Below, in pieces: positions 8,304 through 16,243 of a stretch of 64,000 nucleotides of DNA. The stretch lies in NCBI RefSeq assembly GCF_003990355.1, contig NZ_CP034670.1, positions 992,001-1,056,000 of the forward strand. The letters run 5' to 3'. This stretch comes from Eikenella corrodens. Its GTDB lineage: Bacteria > Pseudomonadota > Gammaproteobacteria > Burkholderiales > Neisseriaceae. The translations under genes were made by a program, and so were the position numbers. The notes below the pieces were generated by a model. The model did no database searches, was not told the origin of the DNA, and saw only the letters and a program-made list of their open reading frames with translations. The first letter of the stretch is position 1. Every line of letters begins with the position of its first letter.

Positions 8304-9525
8304 CTTGGTGCGGGTTGGGTAATAGGGTTTCGCTGCGTGTGCAGACGGCGTCGGAGTGGCGTTGCAAAAAGGCTTGCAGCTGGCTGCCGTTTTCTTCGGC
8401 AAACAGCGAGCAGGTGGACAGGAGCATCCTGCCGCCGGGCTTGAGCGTGCGCCACAGGGCATCGAGCAGATCGGTTTGCTGGGCGGCCGTGTTCTCGGCA
8501 TCCTGCGGACGGCGCAGCCATTTGATGTCGGGATGGCGGCGGGCAACGCCCGAGGCGGTGCAGGGCACGTCGGCCAGCACTGCGTCGAACAGGAGGCCAT
8601 CATAACACGAAGCCCATTGCCGTGCGTCGGCGGCGTGCAGCTCGGCGCTCAGATTGAGGCGGCCGAGGTTGTCGCGCACTTGTTGCAGGCGGGCGGGGTT
8701 GATATCGATAGCGGTAAGTGTGCAGTCTGCCCATTCGAGCAGGTGGCCGCTCTTGCCGCCGGGTGCGGCGCAGGCATCGAGTACGCGTTCACCGTTTTGC
8801 ACATTGAGCCAGGCGGCGGCCTGTTGTGCGCCCCAATCCTGCACGGATACGACGCCTTCGGCGAACAGCGGCAGGGCGGAAACAGGTACGGGCGTAGCCA
8901 GCATCACAGCGTGGCTGCCGAGGATTTCGGCCTGCATGCCGTGTTCGGCCAGGATTTTCAGGTAGCCTTCCGCATCGTTCTGACGGCGGTTGATGCGCAG
9001 GGTCATCGGCGGATGGCTGTTGAAGGCTTCGGTGATTTGCCGCCAGTGTTCGGGGTAGTCTTGTTGCAGCCGTTTGAGCCACCAGTCGGGCAGGTTGTAG
9101 CGGCCTTCGGAGCTTTGCTGTGCCTGCTGCATCAGACTGTCGCGCTCGCGTAGGAAACGACGGAGCAGGGCGTTGGTGAGGGCCTTGTATTGGCCTTTGC
9201 CGATTTTGCCGGCAGCGCGTACGGCTTCGTTTACCACGGCATAGGCGGCGTTGCGGCTGTAGGCGAGCTGGTAGAGGGAGGCCAATATCAGGCTGCGGAT
9301 ATCGGCACGAGGCAGGGGCTTGTTCAGCATCAGGCCGAGTAGGGAGTGCAGGCTACCTGAAAAACGTTGGCAGCCGTAGGCAATATCTTGCAGCGCGCCA
9401 CGTTCTTGGGCGGAGAGCTGCGGGTGGTCACGCCAGATTTCGGCCAGCACGTCGGACAGGTTGCGCCCGGCTTCAACGGCCGCCACGCTGTGGGCGGCGA
9501 GGGTTTGTACGTTGGCCAGGCTCAT
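8266..9525 (-). CDS. rsmB: 16S rRNA (cytosine967-C5)-methyltransferase RsmB
   Basis: 419 residues. The N-terminal NusB-like RNA-binding domain (about 1-140) is followed by a Rossmann methyltransferase domain. The SAM-binding motif is DACAAPGGKSGHLLE, the two catalytic-type cysteines are in DVPCTASGVARRHPDIK and LLSTCSLFAEEN. It methylates C967 of 16S rRNA. The chosen ATG (MSLANVQTLAAH) overlaps the fmt stop by 4 bp in an ATGA arrangement, the usual fmt-rsmB coupling. Uptake sequences near 8957 and 9351 encode EGYLKIL and the FSGSLH segment. Confidence 0.94.
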   Translation of the reverse strand: MSLANVQTLAAHSVAAVEAGRNLSDVLAEIWRDHPQLSAQERGALQDIAYGCQRFSGSLHSLLGLMLNKPLPRADIRSLILASLYQLAYSRNAAYAVVNEAVRAAGKIGKGQYKALTNALLRRFLRERDSLMQQAQQSSEGRYNLPDWWLKRLQQDYPEHWRQITEAFNSHPPMTLRINRRQNDAEGYLKILAEHGMQAEILGSHAVMLATPVPVSALPLFAEGVVSVQDWGAQQAAAWLNVQNGERVLDACAAPGGKSGHLLEWADCTLTAIDINPARLQQVRDNLGRLNLSAELHAADARQWASCYDGLLFDAVLADVPCTASGVARRHPDIKWLRRPQDAENTAAQQTDLLDALWRTLKPGGRMLLSTCSLFAEENGSQLQAFLQRHSDAVCTRSETLLPNPHQDGFYYALIHKTA

Positions 9526-10457
9526 GAGTGTTCCGCTCCGAATAGGCTGCCGGCGGCAACAGGGTGGCCGGCCAGAAAGGCGGCGGCTTCCATGCGGGCG
9601 CTGCCGGCAGGCTGCAGGGTTTGAATCAGCAACGAGCCGCTGCCGCAGGCTACCTGAATACCGTTTTTGTCGGCTTGTAACACGCTGCCAGTCACGCCGC
9701 CGGCTGAACAAGCTTGTGCAGCCCAGATTTTCAGCGGTTTGCCGTGGTAGTCGCACCAGGCGCCGGGCACGGGGTTGAAGGCACGGATTCGGCGTTCGAT
9801 GGCTTCGGTGGGCTGCGTCCAATCGATTTGGGCATCGGCTTTGCTTAATTTGTGGGCGTAAGTGATGCCGTGTTCGGGTTGGGGCTGGGCGTTGCGTTGA
9901 GAATAGTGTTGCAAATCGGCAACAATGGCGTGTGCGCCGATTTCGGCCAGTTTGTCGTGCAGGGTTTGGGCGTTGTCGTTGGGGAGAATCGGGCAGGGAT
10001 GGCGGCTGATGACGGCACCAGTGTCGAGCCCGGCGTCCATTTGCATGATGCAGATGCCGGTTTCGCTATCGCCTGCTTCAATCGCGCGCTGGATGGGTGC
10101 GGCACCGCGCCAGCGCGGCAGCAGTGAAGCATGGATGTTGAGGCAGCCGTAGCGCGGGATGTCGAGCACGGCTTGCGGCAGCAGCAGGCCGTAGGCGGCC
10201 ACCACCATGACGTCGGCTTCCATGGTGCGCAGCATTGCTTGTGCGGATTCGCTTTTCAGGCTTTCGGGTTGGGCTACCTGAAAACCGAGTTCGAGCGCGG
10301 TTTCTTTCACGGGCGAAGCTTGCAGCTTCATGCCGCGACCTTTGGGGCGGTCGGGCTGGGTGAGTACCAGCAGGATGTCGAAACCGGCCTCGGCAATGGC
10401 GCGCAGGGCAGTGGCGGCGAAATCGGGGGTGCCGGCAAAAATTACTTTGCGAATCAT
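9522..10457 (-). CDS. fmt: Methionyl-tRNA formyltransferase
   Basis: 311 residues, normal length. It transfers a formyl group from 10-formyl-THF to Met-tRNA(fMet), making initiator tRNA. Visible motifs are the N-terminal VIFAGTPDFA, the catalytic segment NIHASLLPRWRGAAPIQ with conserved N and H, and MQMDAGLDTG with the conserved D. A C-terminal OB-like domain follows (RIRAFNPVPGAW). It sits between def (25-bp gap with one uptake sequence) and rsmB (4-bp overlap), forming the classical def-fmt-rsmB unit. Confidence 0.96.
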   Translation of the reverse strand: MIRKVIFAGTPDFAATALRAIAEAGFDILLVLTQPDRPKGRGMKLQASPVKETALELGFQVAQPESLKSESAQAMLRTMEADVMVVAAYGLLLPQAVLDIPRYGCLNIHASLLPRWRGAAPIQRAIEAGDSETGICIMQMDAGLDTGAVISRHPCPILPNDNAQTLHDKLAEIGAHAIVADLQHYSQRNAQPQPEHGITYAHKLSKADAQIDWTQPTEAIERRIRAFNPVPGAWCDYHGKPLKIWAAQACSAGGVTGSVLQADKNGIQVACGSGSLLIQTLQPAGSARMEAAAFLAGHPVAAGSLFGAEHS

Positions 10458-10482
10458 GGTTTCAGGTAGCCTCTTGCTCGGG

Positions 10483-10986
10483 TTAGAGCGTGTGTTTGTC
10501 GAGTTTCTTCATCTTGGTTTTGATGCGTTCCTGCTTCAGGCGCGACAGGTATTGGACGAAAACTTTGCCGTCGAGGTGGTCGATTTCGTGCTGGATACAA
10601 ATAGCCTGTAGGCCGTCGGCACGGATGGTGTAGGGCTGGCCGTTGATGTCCAGCGCTTCGGCCACGATGCTTTCGGCACGGGTTACTTTGTCGTATATGC
10701 CCGGCACGGAAAGGCAGCCTTCTTCATACACGGTTTCGCCGTCTTTCTCCAAAATCACAGGGTTAATCAGCACTTGCAGCTGGTCGCGGCTTTCGGACAA
10801 GTCCATCACCACCACGCGCTCGTGCACGTCCACCTGAGTGGCGGCCAGGCCGATGCCTTTTGCTTCATACATGGTTTCAGCCATGTCGGCCACCAGTTGT
10901 TTGATGCGCTCGTCCACCTGTTCTAGCGGTTTGGCCACCAGGTTCAGGCGGGGGTCGGGATAGCGCAAAATATTCAGTAAGGCCAT
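10483..10986 (-). CDS. def: Peptide deformylase
   Basis: 167 residues. It removes the N-formyl group from nascent proteins. All three metal-site motifs are present: GIGLAATQV, EGCLSVPG (Cys ligand) and QHEIDHLDG (HEXXH ligands and catalytic Glu). It is the first gene of the def-fmt-rsmB-DUF4390-ntrY-ntrX run on the minus strand, and is divergent from the LysM gene, so the region 10987-11160 should contain both promoters. Confidence 0.97.
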   Translation of the reverse strand: MALLNILRYPDPRLNLVAKPLEQVDERIKQLVADMAETMYEAKGIGLAATQVDVHERVVVMDLSESRDQLQVLINPVILEKDGETVYEEGCLSVPGIYDKVTRAESIVAEALDINGQPYTIRADGLQAICIQHEIDHLDGKVFVQYLSRLKQERIKTKMKKLDKHTL

Positions 10987-11160
10987 TTGATTTCTCTCTT
11001 AAGTGTGTATAGATGATACGTTCTTGTTGCAGTTGTAACGGTTTTTTCGCCTGAATACTGGCGCAAGATACCTAAAATGTTCTATGATTCCGTTAATTTC
11101 ATCAACAACAACGTAAATAAAGCGTTATCAGGTTCGTTAATCCTAAAGGGAAACTCTCTC

Positions 11161-12420
11161 ATGAGAAAACATATTATAACCTTGCTTTGCGCCATTGGCT
11201 TGACTGTTTCTGCACTGCCCGCCGAGGCCGGCTCTCTGCGTGTTCGCCCCAACGCCCCCGCACGCTACACTGTGCGTACTGGCGATACTTTGTGGGGTAT
11301 TTCCGGCAGATACCTTTATCGTCCGTGGAAATGGCCGCAGCTGTGGGGTGCCAACCGCCGCACCATCCGCAACCCTCATCTGATTTATCCTGGCCAAGTG
11401 CTGGTGTTGCACTATGTAAACGGTCAGCCGCGCTTGCGTATAGACAACACCGGCGGTATCCCCACCGTTAAATTGCAGCCGCGTGTGCGCGAAACTTCTT
11501 CTGGTTATGGCATCTCTACCCTCAATCTGAACTACTACCGTATGTTCATGAAACATCCGCAGGTAATTGCCCGCCGTGCTACACAGGAAGCACCGCGTAT
11601 TATCGCCGGCCCGGAAGGCAAAACCATGTATTCCTTGGGCGATCGAGTGTATGCCTACGGTGTTACCGAGCCGGGAGAATATTTGGTTTACCGCCCGGTT
11701 AAAGACATCATCGATCCGGAAACCGGTAAATTCATCGGTCAGTTGGTAACCTTCAGCGGCAAGCTGGCTACTCTGCCGGTAACCAGCACCGCTTTGGCCG
11801 AGCGTTCTGAAAGTGATCGCCAAGCTCTGCCGGATAATCAGTATTACACTCGCCGCTACCCGCTGGTGAAAGTGCCGACTGAAACTGCCCAAGCTTTGCA
11901 GATTCGTGAGCAAGTAGCCGAAATTCGTCAAGGTGACTTCCTGCTGCGTTATAACGGTGAAGAAAATGCTTTCAATATGATGCCGCATGAGCCTGAGAAC
12001 CAAGTGCGTGCCCGTGTGGTGGACGTATTAGACGGTATCAGCGAAGCCGGCCAGTTCAGCACCGTTATCCTGAACAAAGGTTCGGCCGATGGTTTGGACA
12101 AAGGTACAGTGCTTAGCTTGTATCGTCAGAGCCGTGAAGTTCGTACCGACATTAACCCTGGCCCACGCATGAAATATGTTAGCATCCCGGCTGAGGAAAT
12201 CGGCTTGGCTATGGTGTATAACGTTGGCGAACATGTTTCTTCCGCTATCGTGCTGGAGTCTGTTGGCAATGTGTCGATAGGCAATTTGGCCACCGAGCCA
12301 GGCCACGATCTGGACGACATGGGTCATCTCTATCGTCGTGCGCCCAACGATCCGCAAGGTCCGTATGAATACGAACATCACCAATACGACTTACGCAGCA
12401 ATATCGATCCGACCCGCTAA
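11161..12420 (+). CDS. LysM domain peptidoglycan-binding protein
   Basis: 419 residues. The start at 11161 was chosen because a clean signal peptide begins there (MRKHIITLLCAIGLTVSA, cleavage after PAEA) with AAAGGGAAA 11 bp upstream; the frame is open further upstream but that part has no coding character. A single LysM motif follows (YTVRTGDTLWGISGRYLYRPW, then LWGANRRTIRNPHLIYPGQ) at about residues 35-85. The remaining 330 residues are an uncharacterised exported region. LysM proteins divergent from def are typical of Neisseriaceae. Role inferred as cell-wall associated; enzymatic activity not evident. Confidence 0.88.
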   Translation: MRKHIITLLCAIGLTVSALPAEAGSLRVRPNAPARYTVRTGDTLWGISGRYLYRPWKWPQLWGANRRTIRNPHLIYPGQVLVLHYVNGQPRLRIDNTGGIPTVKLQPRVRETSSGYGISTLNLNYYRMFMKHPQVIARRATQEAPRIIAGPEGKTMYSLGDRVYAYGVTEPGEYLVYRPVKDIIDPETGKFIGQLVTFSGKLATLPVTSTALAERSESDRQALPDNQYYTRRYPLVKVPTETAQALQIREQVAEIRQGDFLLRYNGEENAFNMMPHEPENQVRARVVDVLDGISEAGQFSTVILNKGSADGLDKGTVLSLYRQSREVRTDINPGPRMKYVSIPAEEIGLAMVYNVGEHVSSAIVLESVGNVSIGNLATEPGHDLDDMGHLYRRAPNDPQGPYEYEHHQYDLRSNIDPTR

Positions 12421-12443
12421 GCGTGAAGAAAAGTGATTGAATC

Positions 12444-12476
12444 AAAGGCTACCTGAAAATTCAGGTAGCCTTTTTG
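12444..12476 (+). terminator. eikDUS-pair intrinsic terminator behind the LysM gene
   Basis: GGCTACCTGAA and TTCAGGTAGCC form an 11-bp stem with a 2-3-nt loop, flanked by AAA on the left and TTTTTG on the right. This is the best example in the window of two uptake sequences making a complete Rho-independent terminator. Confidence 0.85.
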
Positions 12477-12511
12477 TTGTAGATGCTAATTTTGTATTGG
12501 TAGATAGTAGA

Positions 12512-12615
12512 TATAGTGGATTAACAAAAATCAGGACAAGGCGGCGAGCCGCAGACAGTACACACGTTACGGCAAGGCGAGCCAACACTGTACTGGTTTT
12601 TGTTAATTTACTATA
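12512..12615. mobile_element. Correia repeat enclosed element (short form, 104 bp)
   Basis: TATAGTGGATTAACAAAAA at the left and TTTTTGTTAATTTACTATA at the right, internal GCCGCAGACAGTAC block. It lies in the 322-bp gap between the LysM gene and tRNA-Leu, which otherwise holds only two hairpin terminators. Confidence 0.9.
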
Positions 12616-12711
12616 GATATTTGGATTTCGGCTGGTAGGCGGGATAAGCTGGCTGTCAGCGCATTTTAGCAGCCTGTATGCCCGTTAGGCCTAAATTTTA
12701 TAGGTGCGCAG

Positions 12712-12740
12712 AAACAAAAATAACCGCTTGAGAAGCGGTC
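12712..12740 (-). terminator. Intrinsic terminator behind tRNA-Leu
   Basis: On the minus strand ACCGCTT and AAGCGGT pair around a 3-nt loop, followed by TATTTTTG. It lies 3-5 nt after the encoded CCA end of the tRNA, so the tRNA is probably transcribed alone. Confidence 0.8.
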
Positions 12741-12742
12741 TG

Positions 12743-12827
12743 TGGTGCCCAGGGTCGGACTCGAACCGACACACCTTGCGGCGGGGGATTTTGAGTCCCC
12801 TGCGTCTACCAATTTCGCCACCTGGGC
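12743..12827 (-). tRNA. tRNA-Leu (anticodon CAA)
   Basis: 85 nt including an encoded CCA. Acceptor stem GCCCAGG/CCTGGGC with discriminator A, leucine-type D-loop (TGGCGAAATTGGTAGACG), anticodon arm GGGGA-CTCAAAA-TCCCC with CAA at positions 34-36, a long variable arm typical of class II tRNAs, and a T arm containing GGTTCGAGTCC. It reads UUG codons. Confidence 0.95.
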
Positions 12828-12845
12828 AGGTGATGAAGAGATGAC

Positions 12846-12873
12846 ATTATAGGCATTTTTCTGTATTTGTAAA
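12846..12873 (-). promoter_or_regulatory. Promoter of tRNA-Leu
   Basis: On the minus strand TTTACA, a 16-bp spacer and TATAAT, ending 18 bp before the tRNA 5' end. A good sigma-70 match in the right position. Confidence 0.75.
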
Positions 12874-13022
12874 GTTTTTTATCAGGCTATGTTCCGATTT
12901 GTTATCCAACATAATGTTTTAAATGGGAATAAAGCTGTATCCCAATCTTGCCGTATTGTCTTTTGGTTGGCAGAAATCTCTTCCCGGATAGCGGTGGAAT
13001 TCCCATTTGCGCTTAATATATA

Positions 13023-13682
13023 ATGCACCGCATGCGCACACCCATCTTCCTTTTCTCCACTCTCCTGCTCCTGGCCGGCTGCCCCTCCGAACCGCCTGCC
13101 ACACCCGAAGCATCGGCATTTTCGGCTTCCGCCGCCTCTGCCGTTACCAACCAATTTCACGGCACAGACATCAGCCAAGATCCTATCGGCGGCGACTTCA
13201 CCCTCACCAGCCACAACGGCCGGCCCGTTTCCTTAAGCGATTTTCGCGGCAAAATAGTGGTGCTCGTGTTCGGCTACACCCACTGCCCCGACGTTTGCCC
13301 CACCCACCTGCTCACCTATGCCCAGGCCATTGCCCAGCTGCCGCCCGAGCAGGCCGAAGCGGTGCAGCTCCTGTTTGTTTCCATCGACCCCGTACGCGAC
13401 CGCCCCGAGCTCTTGGCACGCTATGTACCCGCCTTCAATCCCAGCTTTATCGGGCTCACCAGCGCCGATGGTAGCGAAGCCGAAACCCAAACCGTGATGA
13501 AGCTCTACGGTGCCACCGCCGTAAAACAGCCGCCGCAACCCAACGGCTTTTACAGTGTAGACCACAGCAGCGCCACCTTCCTCATCAACCGCCAAGGCCG
13601 TCCCGTGGTGATGGAGCCCTTCGAACAAACCGCCACCCAATTGGCAGAAGACCTTAAAACCCTGTTAAGCCAACAACCTTAA
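13023..13682 (+). CDS. SCO1/SenC-family copper chaperone lipoprotein
   Basis: 219 residues. A lipoprotein signal (FLFSTLLLLAGC) puts the acylated Cys at about residue 20. The thioredoxin-like fold carries the copper-binding CPDVC (in GYTHCPDVCPTHLL) and the distal histidine in YSVDHSSATF. Family members deliver copper to the CuA or CuB site of terminal oxidases or act in redox defence. A TATAAT hexamer at 13019-13024 overlaps the first ATG; if it is the promoter, the true start is the ATG at 13032 (MRTPIF) on a nearly leaderless mRNA. Followed by an uptake-sequence terminator. Confidence 0.9.
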   Translation: MHRMRTPIFLFSTLLLLAGCPSEPPATPEASAFSASAASAVTNQFHGTDISQDPIGGDFTLTSHNGRPVSLSDFRGKIVVLVFGYTHCPDVCPTHLLTYAQAIAQLPPEQAEAVQLLFVSIDPVRDRPELLARYVPAFNPSFIGLTSADGSEAETQTVMKLYGATAVKQPPQPNGFYSVDHSSATFLINRQGRPVVMEPFEQTATQLAEDLKTLLSQQP

Positions 13683-13687
13683 CACCA

Positions 13688-13720
13688 AAGGCTACCTGAA
13701 AACCATTTTTCAGGTAGCCC
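13688..13720 (+). terminator. Inverted eikDUS pair between sco1 and the NYN gene
   Basis: AAAGGCTACCTGAAAA and TTTTCAGGTAGCC form a stem with a short loop 6 bp after the Sco1 stop codon. No T-tract, so strength is uncertain. Confidence 0.55.
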
Positions 13721-13740
13721 CAACCCGGAAACCAAACACC

Positions 13741-14913
13741 ATGCAGAAAAACGACCAACAAGCCCGCCTCGCCGTCCTCATCGATGCCGACAACGCCCCC
13801 GCCGACATCATCGACCGCCTGCTCGAAGAAATTGCCAAATACGGCATCGCCAGCGTGAAACGCATTTATGGCGACTGGAGCCACGGTCTCTCCAAATGGA
13901 AAGCCGCCCTCCTGCCGCACGCCATCATCCCCGTGCAGCAATTTGCCTACACCAAAGGCAAAAACGCCACCGATATGGCCCTAGTGATTGACGCGATGGA
14001 CTTGCTCTACAGCGGCAATTTCGACGGCTTCTGCATCGTATCCAGCGATTCCGACTTCACCCGCCTCGCCAGCCGCCTGCGCGAAAGCGGGCTCACCGTA
14101 TACGGCTTTGGCGAAAAGAAAACCCCCACCGCCTTCCGCAAAGCCTGCGACAAATTCATCTACACCGAAATCTTCCTGCCCGAAAAACAGCGTACTAACA
14201 AAGAGCGCAGCAATGGCAAAACCCACGCCCCCGCCGCCGAAGATGGCAACAACACCCCCGACGCCCTGCCCCTGCTCAAACGTGCCGTGCGCGAAAACGC
14301 CGACGACCTCGGTTGGGCCAACCTCGGCCCCATCGGCAGCTACATCAACAACACCAACCCCGACTTCGACTCCCGCCTCTACGGCTACGGCAAACTCTCC
14401 GACCTCATCAAATCCTTCGACATCTTCGAACACCGCACCGACAACAACCAACTCCAAGTGCGCCGCAAAACCGAATCCCGTCCCGAAAGGCTACCTGAAA
14501 ACCAAACCGAGCAACGCGAGGCTCGCCAAAGCCAAAATGAACGAAACGAAGCCCGCTCTACCCCAAACGAGCCACGCCAGCCAAACAATCTCCCTGCCGA
14601 CAGCAAACCCGCCAAACGCAGCCAGCGCCCCGCCAAAGCCGAAAGCAGCCCAGCCAAAGCCACCAAACCCTCCTTCACCAAGCTCATCCCCGCCGTGCAG
14701 CAGGCCATCCAAGCCACCGCCGATCCCGACGGCTGGGCACGGCTGGGCGACGTAGTCAAACAGCTTCCCGCCGCCATCGATCCCATCCAATACGGCTGTG
14801 CCAACGGCCGCGACCTCATTCATTCCATCTACAGCGACTGGGTGGAAATCAAAAAAGCCGGTCGCGGCGAACGCATCCGCGTCAACAAAGCCTTTATCGT
14901 GAAAAACGAATAA
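13741..14913 (+). CDS. NYN-domain (PIN-like) ribonuclease with two OST-HTH/LOTUS modules
   Basis: 390 residues. Residues 10-150 are a NYN domain of the LabA/DUF88 type with the acidic metal site: LIDADNAP, KGKNATDMALVIDAMD and VSSDSDFTRLASRL. A first OST-HTH/LOTUS-like module lies at about 180-240 (LLKRAVRENADDLGWANLG then YGYGKLSDLIKSF), and a second at about 320-385 (LIPAVQQAIQATADPDGWARLG, YGCANGRDLIHSI, ending RVNKAF). The Gln/Asn/Arg/Pro-rich linker between them (about 245-315) includes an uptake sequence at 14488 encoding RLPEN. Predicted to bind and cut RNA; the physiological target is unknown. Confidence 0.88.
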   Translation: MQKNDQQARLAVLIDADNAPADIIDRLLEEIAKYGIASVKRIYGDWSHGLSKWKAALLPHAIIPVQQFAYTKGKNATDMALVIDAMDLLYSGNFDGFCIVSSDSDFTRLASRLRESGLTVYGFGEKKTPTAFRKACDKFIYTEIFLPEKQRTNKERSNGKTHAPAAEDGNNTPDALPLLKRAVRENADDLGWANLGPIGSYINNTNPDFDSRLYGYGKLSDLIKSFDIFEHRTDNNQLQVRRKTESRPERLPENQTEQREARQSQNERNEARSTPNEPRQPNNLPADSKPAKRSQRPAKAESSPAKATKPSFTKLIPAVQQAIQATADPDGWARLGDVVKQLPAAIDPIQYGCANGRDLIHSIYSDWVEIKKAGRGERIRVNKAFIVKNE

Positions 14914-15001
14914 TCCCAACCAATCCAAGGTGGTAGGGAATCGTCGCATTATGTGCACTTTTATTCTAAGACGGGCAGCTTTTGTTTTGCTTAAATAATT
15001 T

Positions 15002-15085
15002 TTAAGCAGCTATCTGTCATCATCAAGAACAGAGCGGGTTTCCCGTGTCTCTCTACATTCTTGATAATGCCGGATAGCTGCTTAA
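15002..15085. repeat. Large palindromic element (28-bp arms)
   Basis: Left arm 15002-15029 begins TTAAGCAGCTATC and ends ATCAAGAA; right arm 15058-15085 is its complement at about 25 of 28 positions. The 28-nt loop holds a second small hairpin, CGGG-TTT-CCCG. Sequences outside the arms (GCAGCTTTTG near 14987; CAAAAGCCG near 15099) are also partly complementary. No T-tract follows. It lies in the 573-bp gap between the NYN gene and engB and belongs to no family I recognise. Confidence 0.7.
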
Positions 15086-15202
15086 TCAGGTCTTCAAGCA
15101 AAAGCCGAAAGTGTAAACAACGCTGTTGATTTCTACATGTCAGGCTACCTGAAACTATTGAAGTTAAACCAAATTAACTTGTAATCCGTTGAGATGCCAT
15201 TG

Positions 15203-15449
15203 TATAGTGAATTAACAAAAACCAGTACGGCGTTGTCTCGCCTTGCCGTAACATGTGTACTGTCTGCGGCTCACCGCCTTGTCCTGATTTTTGTTAATGG
15301 CTGTGTTTTACGATACTGTTGATTTCAATGATTTACAATAGGAAAACAATTACTTTTTGTTTATGAAGAAAATATATCCTATTGAATACATTAAAGATAA
15401 ATATTGTTATCAACACTATATTAAAACACAGCCTTGTTAATCCACTATA
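15203..15449. mobile_element. Correia repeat enclosed element split by a second small element
   Basis: A CREE begins TATAGTGAATTAACAAAAA at 15203 and ends TTGTTAATCCACTATA at 15449, but its body stops at 15298 and resumes at 15434. The interruption is the MITE-like element at 15299-15433. Removing it with one copy of TTGTTAAT restores a normal CREE of about 104 bp. Confidence 0.9.
15299..15433. mobile_element. MITE-like element of about 135 bp with 8-bp target duplication
   Basis: Terminal inverted repeats are GGCTGTGTTTTA at 15299-15310 and TAAAACACAGCC at 15422-15433, extendable to about 20 matches over 23 bp. The interior is AT-rich with no meaningful ORF. TTGTTAAT flanks both sides (15291-15298 and 15434-15441), as expected for an 8-bp duplication. 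Ends starting GGC with 8-bp duplications suggest mobilisation by an IS1595/IS1016-type transposase; that assignment is inference. Confidence 0.82.
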
Positions 15450-15486
15450 AAAGCCTTTTGTCGAAGGGATTGCGGCTGCGTGTTTT

Positions 15487-16146
15487 TCAGGTAGCCTCTT
15501 CTTCATTTGAGGCGGTTTGTTCGTTTTCCGGCAGAGCATGCCCTGCTTCCCATTGCGCAAACCATGCGGCTACCATGGCATCCACTTCCTCCATGCCCTG
15601 TTTTTTCAGGCTGGAAAACAGTTGTACGCTCACTGCCTGCCGTGCAGTAAAAGGTTGGAGGGCACGGCGCACGGCAGCGAGGGTTTTGATCTGCTCGTTT
15701 TTGGAAAGTTTGTCGGCTTTCGATAACAAAATATGCACGGGTTTGCCGGTGCTGGCAAAAAAATCCAGCATTTGTTTGTCCAGCTCTTTGAGCGGATGGC
15801 GCGCATCCATCACCAGTACCAGCCCAATGAGCTGGGGTCGGGTTTGCAGATAGCCGCCAAGCAGCTGCACCCAATGCGCGCGCACGGCTTCGGGCACTTG
15901 GGCGTAGCCGTAGCCGGGTAAATCCACCATATAGTGCCCGTTGGACAGGCTGAAGAAGTTGATATGCTGGGTATGGCCAGGGGTTTTGGAAACGTAAGCC
16001 AGGCGGGTGTGGCCGGTGAGCGTATTGATGGCGCTCGATTTGCCAGCGTTGCTGCGCCCCACGAAGGCAATTTCGGCCGGGGTATCGGGCAGGTCTTTTA
16101 AGTGATTAACGGTGATATAAAATTTAGCGTTTTTAAAAAGCGGCAT
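15487..16146 (-). CDS. engB: Ribosome biogenesis GTP-binding protein EngB (YsxC)
   Basis: 219 residues, TrmE-Era-EngA-EngB-Septin GTPase needed for large-subunit assembly. G1 is GRSNAGKS, the switch region has TPGHTQ, G3 is DLPGYG, G4 is SKAD. The last codons read GAG GCT ACC TGA, so the uptake sequence GAGGCTACCTGAAA at 15487-15500 supplies residues E-A-T and the stop codon. Divergent from the cytochrome c4 gene, a neighbourhood shared with Neisseria. Confidence 0.95.
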   Translation of the reverse strand: MPLFKNAKFYITVNHLKDLPDTPAEIAFVGRSNAGKSSAINTLTGHTRLAYVSKTPGHTQHINFFSLSNGHYMVDLPGYGYAQVPEAVRAHWVQLLGGYLQTRPQLIGLVLVMDARHPLKELDKQMLDFFASTGKPVHILLSKADKLSKNEQIKTLAAVRRALQPFTARQAVSVQLFSSLKKQGMEEVDAMVAAWFAQWEAGHALPENEQTASNEEEAT

Positions 16147-16243
16147 GGCTGGAACAAAAAGTAAAATTTAGTATAGAATACCACGTTTATAAAAACAGAG
16201 TATTGGGCGGCGGCTTCCTGCCTCGCCGATTTGGAGCATATAC

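Noticed and set aside
12882..13214. Minus-strand ORF of 110 codons upstream of sco1
   Set aside because: Overlaps the sco1 signal-peptide region and its promoter; no motif, biased composition.
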